The notes beneath the pieces are model-generated. The model worked only from the letters and a program-made list of their open reading frames with translations. It did no database searches and was not told where the DNA came from. A stretch of 64,000 nt of DNA from positions 186,001-250,000 of the forward strand of contig NZ_JAVJSC010000004.1 of the NCBI RefSeq assembly GCF_040219635.1. The letters are read 5' to 3'. The translations under genes and the position numbers were made by a program. Shown one piece after another: positions 46,557 through 55,112 of the stretch (within the stretch, counting starts at the first letter, position 1; each line of letters opens with the position of its first letter). Source of the DNA: Pyruvatibacter sp. (GTDB taxonomy: Bacteria; Pseudomonadota; Alphaproteobacteria; CGMCC-115125).

Positions 46557-48359
46557 GACCCTTTCAGGGATGCGGCTTGCCAGTTCAGACAGGATTGCAG
46601 CACGAAGCTGACCGGGACGAACGGGCTTATGAAGCAGAGTGTGCCCGGCCTCTAACACCTGCTGTCGGGTGGTGGGCGCGGTATCGGCTGTAATCAGTAT
46701 GACGGCCACATGCTTTCCATACGCCCTGCGGATTTCAGCAGCGACATCAAGCCCGCTGTGCCCCGCAAACAAGTGCATGTCTGTAATGACAAGATCCGGA
46801 GCGGCAAACGATGTCTTGTCCTCGCGTCTCCACATGGGCATCGCCTGATAGGTGTGCCCCCACTTTTCGAGGAGTGCCGTCATGCCGGTGCGCGCATCCT
46901 GATCGTCATCAATTATCCAAACATGACCTGAAGCAGGGCTTGCCGGTTTCGCAGCATGTTGCAGTGCTGGTTTTGCTTCAGTGCGTTCATCAGTCGTTGG
47001 CTGCAATGGCCCAACCGCAAAACAGCTACCCCGACCCAGGTTGGAGCGAACGCTGACCTCAATCCCGTGGTGCGCGGCCAACCGGGCGACAATGGCGAGC
47101 CCCAGACCGAGACCGGTCTCGTTGGTTTGCGGGGCCAATGGTATTTCAACGCGTTCAAAGTCCCTGAAGATGCGACGTTGCTGGTCATCAGGTATGCCAC
47201 GTCCATTGTCCCATACTTCAAGATACACCTGAGCACCGCGTCGTCTGACACCGACAACAATACGATCCGCGCGGGAGTGCTGGAGCGCATTTGCAATGAG
47301 GTTGTGGACAATCCGGCTCAGGATGTCCGCATCGACCAGAACGTGAGCTCTCGTCGATACAATTCTCAGGTCAATCGACCTGTCTGCCGCGGCTGGCCGG
47401 AAAATATCATGCGCGGCCAAAAGCAACGGAGCCAAAGCTACCGGCGCCGCTGTCAGTTTTGTTTGTCCTGTGTCGAGCAGCGTCACATCCAGCAGGGAAT
47501 CAAAAAGCCTCGCCAGGCCATCCAGTGACCGTCTCACACGCAAAAGCGTGGTGTTTGTTGATCTGTCAGGCGAACCGTCAGGCAATGATGCAACCAGCAA
47601 ACCGATGCCATGCAGCGGCTGTCGCAGATCATGGCTGGCCTGCGCTAAAAAGTGTGACTTTGCATAGTTGGCCTCTTCGGCGGCCGTGCGGGCCTGCCGC
47701 AGTTGTTCTGCCTGCACCTCCAACTGATCAGCCAGGCGCGACTTTTCCCACTGAAGAGCAAATCCATTTCGGGTAAAGGTGTGCAGCACCCACCCAAGGC
47801 CGAGCATGAGGCCCATGAACAGCATCAACATGCTGCCCGAAATCAGTCCGGCCTCACCCGGCTGATCTATCACCACGCGCGCCGCCTGCGCCGGCACGAT
47901 CAACAGCAAGGTAACGACGAGCATCCGGTAATGCGCATTGTGGGTTCCGGTGCCCGTCACGATACCGCCGGCAATCAAAAACCCGATAAATGCTCTGAGC
48001 TGCTCGTTTTCGGGTTGAAGGCTGAAGCCAAGCCACCCCCACCCAAGAGCGAGCAGGACGGCTGTTCCATCAAACCACCTGCCCCACTCCCTGATCGGCC
48101 TGGCCCGTTGTGATTGCTGCGTCCCTTTGAAAGAGATGCAGGCCTGAAGCAGTGCAAAACTGCTCATCCAACCGGCCCAGACAACAAGATGTACAGGTGA
48201 AAACCAATCCCAAAGCACCATCACCACAAGTCCGGCCGAGATGATGTGCATCTGCCAAACAAAACGCGCCAGCCTCAAAACCAGCGCATCGCTTTGATAG
48301 CGGATGAACTCTTCTGCCGTCGCATGAGTCATCTGCGGAAAACTTTGCTGTTGAGGCAT
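46539..48359 (-). CDS. Membrane hybrid histidine kinase (module 2)
   Basis: This 606-residue kinase has an N-terminal region of about six hydrophobic segments (residues 30-195), a Glu/Ala-rich linker, and the H-box [16 protein letters not shown] (His243). The ATPase has [16 protein letters not shown] and GLGLGLAIV, and the C-terminal receiver has its acceptor near Asp527 in LVITDMHLF. Architecture, length and H-box type match module 1 (32269-34089), though the sequences have diverged widely. The tail-to-tail partner is the regulator at 45915. The signal sensed is probably membrane-related and otherwise unknown. Confidence 0.92.
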   Translation of the reverse strand: MPQQQSFPQMTHATAEEFIRYQSDALVLRLARFVWQMHIISAGLVVMVLWDWFSPVHLVVWAGWMSSFALLQACISFKGTQQSQRARPIREWGRWFDGTAVLLALGWGWLGFSLQPENEQLRAFIGFLIAGGIVTGTGTHNAHYRMLVVTLLLIVPAQAARVVIDQPGEAGLISGSMLMLFMGLMLGLGWVLHTFTRNGFALQWEKSRLADQLEVQAEQLRQARTAAEEANYAKSHFLAQASHDLRQPLHGIGLLVASLPDGSPDRSTNTTLLRVRRSLDGLARLFDSLLDVTLLDTGQTKLTAAPVALAPLLLAAHDIFRPAAADRSIDLRIVSTRAHVLVDADILSRIVHNLIANALQHSRADRIVVGVRRRGAQVYLEVWDNGRGIPDDQQRRIFRDFERVEIPLAPQTNETGLGLGLAIVARLAAHHGIEVSVRSNLGRGSCFAVGPLQPTTDERTEAKPALQHAAKPASPASGHVWIIDDDQDARTGMTALLEKWGHTYQAMPMWRREDKTSFAAPDLVITDMHLFAGHSGLDVAAEIRRAYGKHVAVILITADTAPTTRQQVLEAGHTLLHKPVRPGQLRAAILSELASRIPERVSTEPS

Positions 48360-48461
48360 TTTGGGTCTAGGGCCAATAAAGACTTGCGCACGCCTGCTGC
48401 CAAAACGTTTATGTCATTTATTGTACCGAAGCCAAAGGCCTTGCGAATGGTCAGCCTGCGG

Positions 48462-48947
48462 TCACTTCCTTGGCAGATCTGTTACTACGCCAACATCCAG
48501 CACAGGTGAGGCGTCGATATTCTCAGCGTCCAGCAATGAAACAAGTCGCAGCAACGCTGCCACAAGCGACGCCTGTTCCCAATCAGCCAGGTTAGCGAAA
48601 CGCCTGCGAAAAATGTTTTGTAGGAGGTCCGGTGCGCCGGCGGCCAAATCGCGCCCGGCCTGCGTAACTTCGACCCAAACCCGGCGGCGGTCACGCTCGC
48701 CGCGCCGCCGCTCCACAAGTCCGCGCTCCTGAAGTTTATCCACCAGGATTGATGTTGTGGCCTGTTTCAGGTCAACAGCGTCAGCAAGGTCGCCGTTCAG
48801 CATTTCGCCACGGCTGCTTAACAACTGCAGTACCAGCAATTGTGAGGCTGTGAGACCAGAATCAGCGGCGAGCGCTTTTACGTTTGCTTCCGTCGCCTTG
48901 AGAATGCGCCTGAGGGCGACCAGCGCCACCTCTGTTTGATCTTCCAT
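48462..48947 (-). CDS. ectR: MarR-family regulator of ectoine genes (EctR-like)
   Basis: This 161-residue MarR-type winged-helix protein has DSGLTASQLLVLQLLSSRG, then DLADAVDLKQATTSILVDKL as recognition region, and RRRGERDRRRVWVEVTQAG as the wing. It is divergent from ectA, the position of EctR, the MarR-type repressor of ectABC-ask described in halotolerant methylotrophs. The role is inferred from family and position. I start at ATG 48947; the frame runs on to 48983 without added features. Confidence 0.82.
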   Translation of the reverse strand: MEDQTEVALVALRRILKATEANVKALAADSGLTASQLLVLQLLSSRGEMLNGDLADAVDLKQATTSILVDKLQERGLVERRRGERDRRRVWVEVTQAGRDLAAGAPDLLQNIFRRRFANLADWEQASLVAALLRLVSLLDAENIDASPVLDVGVVTDLPRK

Positions 48948-49125
48948 AGTGGCTCGTCCCGGCAGCCTCCCTGTTTGCAGCACAACATCATATGATTTGC
49001 GAATGGTGTTTGCAGTACGTACGCGCCATTTCCAAGGAAAACCCTGCGTCTATTTCACATACCTTCAAACGCGGAAGGGATTACCTCTAGATGCTGTGCT
49101 TGATAAAAGCGTGGAGGGACATTAT

Positions 49126-49141
49126 ATAGTTCATCAAACAA
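49126..49141 (+). promoter_or_regulatory. 16-nt repeat upstream of ectA
   Basis: ATAGTTCATCAAACAA occurs here, 26 bases before the ectA start codon, and again at 49740-49755 just before ectB. The surrounding 220-base ectR-ectA gap should hold both divergent promoters. A regulator site or conserved leader element is likely; which protein binds is unknown. Confidence 0.5.
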
Positions 49142-49167
49142 TTGAAAGAACTCGGGACAGCTTCCAA

Positions 49168-49722
49168 ATGCACGCGGCGGCACAACAGAATGAAAAAGAC
49201 GCGCAGACTGTTCCCAGTCCTGTTCCCGGGCAGGTTGTGCTTGCCTCACCATGTGCGACCGACGGTGCAGATGTTCATGCACTGATTGCGAAATGCGCAC
49301 CGCTTGATCGCAACTCAATGTACGCAAACCTGCTCCAATGCAGCGATTTCCAGGCAACCTGCGTTACCGCGCGCAGAGACGGCGTTCTTATTGGCTGGGT
49401 CTCCGGATATGTGCTGCCAGATGACCCGAACTCTTACTTTTTGTGGCAGGTGGCCGTTGATGAGAGCGCCCGCGGCGAAGGGCTGCCAAAGCGTATGATT
49501 GTAGAGGTTCTCAGCCGCACAGCGTGCGCGGATGTGCGGCAGCTCAAAACCAGCATTACCCGCAACAATCAGGCGTCCTGGGGGTTGTTTTCAAGTGTCG
49601 CCCGACACCTCAAGGCCGATATGCGGGACGAAGTGATGTTTGAGAAAGACAAGCACTTCGACGGTCACCACGACACCGAACATTTGGTGACGATAGGGCC
49701 ATTCGACATTAAGGAAGTCTAA
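49168..49722 (+). CDS. ectA: L-2,4-diaminobutyrate acetyltransferase EctA
   Basis: This 184-residue GNAT acetyltransferase makes N-gamma-acetyl-diaminobutyrate, the second step of ectoine synthesis. Diagnostic segments are LDRNSMYANLLQCSDFQATC, GYVLPDDPNSYFLWQVAVD, and the acetyl-CoA loop DESARGEGLPKRM followed by TSITRNNQASWGLF. I start at ATG 49168; the open frame extends to 48949, but that part is the control region facing ectR. The stop codon lies in the loop of a hairpin. Confidence 0.95.
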   Translation: MHAAAQQNEKDAQTVPSPVPGQVVLASPCATDGADVHALIAKCAPLDRNSMYANLLQCSDFQATCVTARRDGVLIGWVSGYVLPDDPNSYFLWQVAVDESARGEGLPKRMIVEVLSRTACADVRQLKTSITRNNQASWGLFSSVARHLKADMRDEVMFEKDKHFDGHHDTEHLVTIGPFDIKEV

Positions 49723-49730
49723 ACTTCCTT
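49711..49730 (+). promoter_or_regulatory. Hairpin spanning the ectA stop codon
   Basis: AAGGAAGT (49711-49718) pairs with ACTTCCTT (49723-49730) around a 4-base loop that contains the ectA TAA. No T-tract follows, so it is more likely an RNA-processing, stability or attenuation element than a full terminator. Confidence 0.5.
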
Positions 49731-49739
49731 CGTAATTAC

Positions 49740-49755
49740 ATAGTTCATCAAACAA
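49740..49755 (+). promoter_or_regulatory. 16-nt repeat upstream of ectB
   Basis: An identical copy of ATAGTTCATCAAACAA lies 15 bases before the ectB ATG. Together with the preceding hairpin it suggests separate control of ectB, or an intergenic duplication of the ectA leader. Confidence 0.5.
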
Positions 49756-49770
49756 AATGGGATTTCAGCA

Positions 49771-51066
49771 ATGCCAAGGCAACTGACTTCGACCCCTCAA
49801 TCCGTATTTGCGCGGCGGGAATCATCCGTGCGCAGTTACTGCCGCGCCTTCCCAACGGTGTTCACATCCGCGCAAGGCAGCCGCATGACCGCTGAGGACG
49901 GCACCCGTTATATTGATTTTCTGGCGGGCTGTTCGACCCTCAACTACGGGCATAACCATCCGGAGCTCAAGAAGGCTCTGATTGACTACATCATGTCTGA
50001 TGGCGTGACGCACGGGCTTGATATGCACACAGATGCAAAGGCCCGATTTCTTGAGACCTTCGAAACGCTGATCCTGGAGCCACGCGACCTTGATTATCGC
50101 GTGATGTTTACAGGCCCTACGGGTGCCAACGCTGTTGAAGCGGCATTGAAACTGGCGCGCAAGGTTACCGGGCGAAGCAACGTGATTGCCTTCACCAACG
50201 GTTTTCACGGCATGACCCTGGGTGCACTGGCGGCTACCGGCAACGCAGGCAAGCGCAATGGTGCCGGGGTGACCCTGAGCGATGTCGATCATGAGGCATA
50301 TGACGGCTATTTTGGTTCTGATGTTGATACCGCCGAGCAGTTGGAAGCACGCCTCGACGATCCATCGTCCGGCCTTGAGGCCCCGGCGGCATTTCTGGTG
50401 GAAGTGGTTCAGGGCGAGGGCGGCCTTAACACGGCAAGCGATGCCTGGCTGCGCAAGATCGCAGCCCTGGCCAAACAGCATGGCGCCCTGCTGATTATTG
50501 ACGACATTCAGGCCGGGTGCGGTCGCACGGGTTCTTTTTTCAGCTTCGAGCGCGCCGGCGTTGTTCCCGACATTGTCACGCTGGCCAAATCGCTCTCAGG
50601 CTACGGCTTGCCTTTCGCGCTCACGCTCATCAAGCCAGAGCACGACGACTGGAAGCCCGGCGAACACAACGGCACATTCCGTGGCAACAACCATGCCTTT
50701 GTTACTGCCACGCGCGCACTCGAACTGTTCTGGTCCAATGATGATTTTGCCCGCGACGTAGAGCGCAAGGGCGCTCATCTGCGCCAGCGTCTGGAAACCA
50801 TCGTGGCGGATACCGGCATTGCCCGGCGGGTCAAAGGTCGCGGCATGATGGCCGGCATCGAGTTTGAATCCGGTGAACAGGCATCGCAGATTTGCAAGCA
50901 GTGCTTCAAGGCCGGGCTGATTATCGAGACCAGCGGCTCGCATGATGAAGTCGTGAAGGTGCTGTGTCCTCTCGTCATCAGTGACGAGGAGCTTGACGAG
51001 GGATTGTCCATCCTTGCCAAGGCGGCAGAGACAGTGGATGCACAGGCTGACAAAGCAGCCGCCTGA
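49771..51066 (+). CDS. ectB: Diaminobutyrate-2-oxoglutarate transaminase EctB
   Basis: This 431-residue class III aminotransferase makes L-2,4-diaminobutyrate from aspartate semialdehyde, the first committed step of ectoine synthesis. The PLP lysine is Lys273 in [12 protein letters not shown], the PLP Asp is in [15 protein letters not shown], and the N-terminal [18 protein letters not shown] is characteristic of EctB. Length matches the family. It lies between ectA and ectC in the usual order, 48 bases after ectA. Confidence 0.96.
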   Translation: MPRQLTSTPQSVFARRESSVRSYCRAFPTVFTSAQGSRMTAEDGTRYIDFLAGCSTLNYGHNHPELKKALIDYIMSDGVTHGLDMHTDAKARFLETFETLILEPRDLDYRVMFTGPTGANAVEAALKLARKVTGRSNVIAFTNGFHGMTLGALAATGNAGKRNGAGVTLSDVDHEAYDGYFGSDVDTAEQLEARLDDPSSGLEAPAAFLVEVVQGEGGLNTASDAWLRKIAALAKQHGALLIIDDIQAGCGRTGSFFSFERAGVVPDIVTLAKSLSGYGLPFALTLIKPEHDDWKPGEHNGTFRGNNHAFVTATRALELFWSNDDFARDVERKGAHLRQRLETIVADTGIARRVKGRGMMAGIEFESGEQASQICKQCFKAGLIIETSGSHDEVVKVLCPLVISDEELDEGLSILAKAAETVDAQADKAAA

Positions 51067-51086
51067 ACCAGCAAGGAGATTTATCG

Positions 51087-51488
51087 ATGATTATCAGAGA
51101 CCTTGCCGCCGCGCGGAACACAGAGCGCAAAGTGGAAAGTGATGGATGGACATCCGTTCGCCTGCTGCTGCGCGACGACCGGATGGGGTTTTCGTTTCAC
51201 ATCACGACAATTCATGCGGGTGCGGTATTGGAGATGGAGTACAAGCATCATCTTGAATCCGTGTACTGCATATCTGGCACCGGCAACATCAAGGATCTGG
51301 CGACGGGTGAGGTTCACGAAATCCGCCCGGGAACCATGTACGCGCTGGACAAGAACGATCACCACATTTTGAGTGCGTCGTCTGATACCGACATGGTCAT
51401 GGCGTGTGTGTTCAACCCTCCTGTCACAGGTCAGGAAGTACATGGACCCGATGGGGCATACCCAGCCAGTTCGGATGCCGCAGCCTGA
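51087..51488 (+). CDS. ectC: L-ectoine synthase EctC
   Basis: This 133-residue cupin enzyme closes N-acetyl-diaminobutyrate to ectoine. It has the EctC signature [20 protein letters not shown], the metal-binding region [19 protein letters not shown], and [11 protein letters not shown] with conserved His residues. It starts 20 bases after ectB. No ectD hydroxylase gene follows in this operon, so ectoine rather than 5-hydroxyectoine is expected from this locus. Confidence 0.96.
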   Translation: MIIRDLAAARNTERKVESDGWTSVRLLLRDDRMGFSFHITTIHAGAVLEMEYKHHLESVYCISGTGNIKDLATGEVHEIRPGTMYALDKNDHHILSASSDTDMVMACVFNPPVTGQEVHGPDGAYPASSDAAA

Positions 51489-51607
51489 TCCTGCTCAGGC
51501 GGACGCAATGTTTGGATAAAGCGCTGTCCGTTAGAGCCTCGCGCATTGAAGCCGGCCCGTGCCGTTCGAAACCCAACATAAAAAGCCCATCACCAAAAAG
51601 GCTCACA

Positions 51608-53044
51608 ATGACACATACTGTCGAGAAAATAGGCGGCACATCCATTGCCAGCACCGACGTCATTCTGGCGAACGTTCTCATCGGCCCGCGGGCTATGGAT
51701 CAGATCTACGATCGGGCATTTGTCGTCTCAGCCTATGCCGGCATCACTGACCGCCTGCTGGAGCATAAAAAATCCGGTCGCCCGGGTGTGTATGCTCTGT
51801 TTGCCAGCGCGCAAAACAGATGGGCGTGGAGCGAAGCGCTCTCAGAAACCGCCGATGCTATGTGCGCCAAGAATGCCGAGATATTTGGCGAGACCGAAGC
51901 CTGCGCGACAGCAGATGCTTTTGTGCATGACAGGATAGATGGCGTTCGCAGTTGCCTCGCCGACCTGCACAGCCTTTGCTCGTACGGACAATTCCGGCTC
52001 GACGACCACCTGACGACTGTACGTGAAATGCTGGCAGCTCTTGGTGAAGCGCATTCAGCGCACAACACCGCCTTGTTGCTGCAACAAAAACAGATCAATG
52101 CGACCTTTGTTGATCTCACTGGTTGGCGCGATACGCGTAAAGTGTCGCTGGATGAGCGCATTGCTGAAGCGCTTGATCCGATTGACATGGCCACTACCCT
52201 GCCCATCATCACCGGGTATGCAGCGTGTGCGGACGGCATGGTGCGCCAGTATGACCGTGGCTACACCGAAGTAACTTTTGCACGCCTTGCCGCCGTCACA
52301 GGCTCGCGAGAAGCAATCATCCACAAGGAGTTTCACCTATCAAGTGCTGACCCGAAACTGGTTGGCGAGGACAAAGTCTGCAAGATCGGCGAAACAAACT
52401 ACGATGTGGCTGACCAGCTTTCCAACATGGGCATGGAAGCCATCCACCCCAACGCGGCCAAGTATCTGCGACAGGCTGACATTCCCCTGCGTGTCAAAAA
52501 TACCTTTGATCCACGCGACGACGGTACAATCATTCGCGGTGACTTTTTGCCCGATGAACCGCGTGCGGAAATCATTACCGGCCTCACGGGGGTCTTTGCC
52601 TTTGAGGTGTTCGAGCAGGATATGGTGGGCGTGAAGGGCTACGATGCGAAAATCCTGGCAGCGCTGACCCGCCATGACGTTCGGATCATTAGCAAGGGTT
52701 CAAACGCCAATACAATTACCCACTACGTCGATTGTTCGCGCGAGACAATCAAGCGTGTGGCCTCGGACATCGAGGCCGACTTTCCGCTTGCGGAAATTGA
52801 TGTGCGCGATGTGGCGATCGTATCAGCAATCGGTGCGGATCTGGATGCGGTGGGCGTTACGGCACAGGCGACAGGCGCATTGTTCGAAGCCGGCGTTGCC
52901 CTGATTGGCCTGCATCAGCTCACGCGCAACACCGACCTTCAACTGATCGTCCACAACAGCGACTATGAGCGGGCCGTCATTGCTCTGCATCGCGCGCTTA
53001 TTGAAGCAAATACGCCTCCGCAGACAATCCGTCAGGTCGCGTAG
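51608..53044 (+). CDS. ask: Ectoine-operon aspartate kinase Ask_Ect
   Basis: This 478-residue aspartokinase supplies aspartyl phosphate for ectoine. It begins MTHTVEKIGGTSIASTDVIL, where the KIGGTS motif is the nucleotide-binding signature, and has VVSAYAGITDRLLEHKKSG. Two C-terminal ACT-like regions follow (GVKGYDAKILAALTRHDVRI, AIVSAIGADLDAVGVT). Ectoine-linked isozymes are thought to escape feedback inhibition by threonine and lysine. I start at ATG 51608, since the upstream frame overlaps ectC. Confidence 0.92.
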   Translation: MTHTVEKIGGTSIASTDVILANVLIGPRAMDQIYDRAFVVSAYAGITDRLLEHKKSGRPGVYALFASAQNRWAWSEALSETADAMCAKNAEIFGETEACATADAFVHDRIDGVRSCLADLHSLCSYGQFRLDDHLTTVREMLAALGEAHSAHNTALLLQQKQINATFVDLTGWRDTRKVSLDERIAEALDPIDMATTLPIITGYAACADGMVRQYDRGYTEVTFARLAAVTGSREAIIHKEFHLSSADPKLVGEDKVCKIGETNYDVADQLSNMGMEAIHPNAAKYLRQADIPLRVKNTFDPRDDGTIIRGDFLPDEPRAEIITGLTGVFAFEVFEQDMVGVKGYDAKILAALTRHDVRIISKGSNANTITHYVDCSRETIKRVASDIEADFPLAEIDVRDVAIVSAIGADLDAVGVTAQATGALFEAGVALIGLHQLTRNTDLQLIVHNSDYERAVIALHRALIEANTPPQTIRQVA

Positions 53045-53114
53045 CCGCAACAAGACCGCATAAAGCGCTGCGGCGCTTGGGGCCCCGTCAGGGAACGCCA
53101 GGAAGGCACACACC

Positions 53115-54560
53115 ATGATCCTTATCAGTTTTCTCACGGTGCTTGGCGCCTTTCTGGCAATTGGTCTGGCCTCCATACGTCAGGCAACCGGCGAGCGGGA
53201 AGACTACTACCTCGCAGGACGCAGCGTGCGTCCATGGCTGGTAGGGCTCTCGGCGGTTGCAACCAACAATTCCGGCTACATGTTCATTGGTGTTATTGGC
53301 TACACCTATGAAGTGGGGCTTGCGGCAATCTGGTTGATGATCGGGTGGATACTCGGTGATTTTCTGGGATCAACATTCGTACACCGCCGATTGCGACAGG
53401 CTACGGCCGCCACCAAGGAGGCCTCCTATGTGTCGGTACTGGCCCGTTGGTACGGGGATGGTTTCGCCACATGGCAGCGCATAGGTGCTGTCATCGTCGT
53501 GTTGTTTCTCATTGCCTATGCTGCGGCCCAAATTGCAGCGGGCGGCAAAGCGCTGCAGGGTGTGCTGGGGTTCGATCCAAGGCTGGGGGCAATCGCAGTT
53601 GCACTGGTCGTTGTCGCCTATTCCATTGCCGGTGGCATCCGCGCCTCCATCTGGACCGACGCGGCGCAGTCATTTGTCATGCTGGCCGCAATGACACTGA
53701 TGCTGGTCGTCGGCGTGCAGGGGCTGGGAGGGTGGCAGGGAACAATAGAGCAATGGCAGGCGGTGCCGCGTTTTCTCGATCTGTTTCCCGATGACCTGAT
53801 TCTGGCCGGGGCCGCAGGCATGGGACTGTTTGTCCTGGGCTGGATGTTTGCCGGTTTTTCTGTTGTCGGCCAGCCCCACGTTATGGTGCGCTTCATGGCT
53901 CTTGAACGTGAAGACCAGATGGTGAAGGCGCGGGTCTGGTACTACAGCTATTTCATCATGTTCTATCTGCTGGCTACGGGCGTTGGTATGTTGTCGCGGA
54001 TTTACCTTCCCGATCTGGCATCGATCGATCCGGAACTCGCCTTGCCCCGAATGGCGGTTGAACTGCTGCCGCCGGTGCTGGTGGGACTTGTGCTGGCGGG
54101 CATTTTCGCGGCCACCATGTCCACGGCGGACTCGCTGGTTCTGTCGTGCTCCGCTGCCATCACCCATGACCTGGCACCCAACCGGCTGGAATCCCCGGTC
54201 CTTCTCAAAACCGCAACCGCTGTGGTGACGCTGGCAGCCCTTGGGCTTGCGTTGCTGGAAAGCCAAAGCGTCTTCAACCTGGTGATCCTGTCATGGTCAA
54301 CACTTGCCTGCGCGTTCGCACCCTTGTTAGTGCTCTACGCGCTTGGGAGACGGGTTACGGAGACAACAGCGGTCGCATTGATGGTTGCGGGCGTCGCGAT
54401 TGCCCTGACATGGCGCTTTGGTTTTGGCTTTCACACCAGCATCTATGAAGGCCTGCCGGGCATACTGATCCCCCTCATAGCGGGTTGGATTTTTTCGCAG
54501 CCCTTCGCAGCCAATGACGAGAGCCCAAAGGATCATCCAGCGGAAAGCAGAGCCCTTTGA
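53115..54560 (+). CDS. Sodium:solute symporter linked to ectoine genes
   Basis: This 481-residue protein has about 13 hydrophobic segments and belongs to the SSS family, PutP-like. Near the N-terminus it has EREDYYLAGRSVRPWLVG and NNSGYMFIGVIGYTYEVG; mid-protein it has the sodium-site region VLAGIFAATMSTADSLVLSC. PutP-type carriers take up proline and related compatible solutes. Its place 70 bases after ask suggests uptake or recovery of ectoine or proline under salt stress. No dedicated ectoine carrier of the TRAP or ABC type is seen here. Confidence 0.87.
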   Translation: MILISFLTVLGAFLAIGLASIRQATGEREDYYLAGRSVRPWLVGLSAVATNNSGYMFIGVIGYTYEVGLAAIWLMIGWILGDFLGSTFVHRRLRQATAATKEASYVSVLARWYGDGFATWQRIGAVIVVLFLIAYAAAQIAAGGKALQGVLGFDPRLGAIAVALVVVAYSIAGGIRASIWTDAAQSFVMLAAMTLMLVVGVQGLGGWQGTIEQWQAVPRFLDLFPDDLILAGAAGMGLFVLGWMFAGFSVVGQPHVMVRFMALEREDQMVKARVWYYSYFIMFYLLATGVGMLSRIYLPDLASIDPELALPRMAVELLPPVLVGLVLAGIFAATMSTADSLVLSCSAAITHDLAPNRLESPVLLKTATAVVTLAALGLALLESQSVFNLVILSWSTLACAFAPLLVLYALGRRVTETTAVALMVAGVAIALTWRFGFGFHTSIYEGLPGILIPLIAGWIFSQPFAANDESPKDHPAESRAL

Positions 54561-54984
54561 TCATTTTGCACTGCTGAGCAGATTCGCGCCGACCTGAACT
54601 TTCCAGAATGGATACCGTTTCACCAGACTTGCAGAGTGGCTTGCGGCCAATCCCGACGAAGCGTCAAAAACACATATTTTCGGTGAGTAGAGTGCTCCTG
54701 AAGCAGTGATGGATACCCGGCATGGCTTTGGTGCCTACCGCGCCATTCGAGAGATGGCGCCCAATGCCGAGATTCATATTTTCCGTCTGTACAACATGCA
54801 GATGGTGGCCGCCGATGACCCACCCCTTTTGAATGCATCCATGTTGAATGAAACACCGGCTTGTTTGAAGGAGACGGGTCACATAACCGCAGGGTGTTCG
54901 TTTCGAACCGGTCTCTACGTGGTAATTTCTGATGCTTTCTGCTGAACGAGAAAATACGCCCCCCAGCCAAGATTTTTCTTGTTA

Positions 54985-55002
54985 TTGCAAATGACTCTCA
55001 AT
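54985..55002 (+). promoter_or_regulatory. Fur-like box 1
   Basis: TTGCAAATGACTCTCAAT resembles iron-responsive operators of the Fur group (AAATGA...TCTCA pattern). It lies about 110 bases before the haem receptor start and matches box 2 at 14 of 18 positions. The regulator could be Fur, Irr or a relative. Confidence 0.5.
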
Positions 55003-55060
55003 ATACAAACTACAAAATAGCGCTTTACCGGGGTTTCGCTGATATACGCGTTTAACCTAG

Positions 55061-55078
55061 TTGCGAATGATTCTGAGT
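55061..55078 (+). promoter_or_regulatory. Fur-like box 2
   Basis: TTGCGAATGATTCTGAGT lies 34 bases before the receptor start codon, with AATGATTCT close to a Fur half-site arrangement. Its spacing from box 1 is 76 bases start to start. Binding is inferred. Confidence 0.5.
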
Positions 55079-55112
55079 CTTATTTTCTTTTTGTCTGCTG
55101 AAGAGGTCAAAA

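Larger units (their letters stand above)
54561..55112. other. Gap with a possible gene remnant and the haem-operon control region
   Basis: Broken coding-like stretches occur here: a frame reading RFTRLAEWLAANPDEASKTH ends at a stop near 54687, and another starting at 54706 gives DTRHGFGAYRAIREMAPNAE with a poor C-terminal half. No family was recognised and no ribosome site was seen, so this may be a decayed gene. The right part, from about 54960, is A+T-rich and contains two Fur-like boxes and probably the haem-operon promoter. Confidence 0.4.

Noticed and set aside
48949..49167. Extending ectA upstream to 48949
   Set aside because: The extra 73 residues do not fit EctA; this stretch is the ectR-ectA control region, and ATG 49168 gives the normal family length.
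54706..54945. 79-residue open frame as an intact gene
   Set aside because: No ribosome site, no recognisable domain and loss of protein character in its second half; kept only as a possible remnant.
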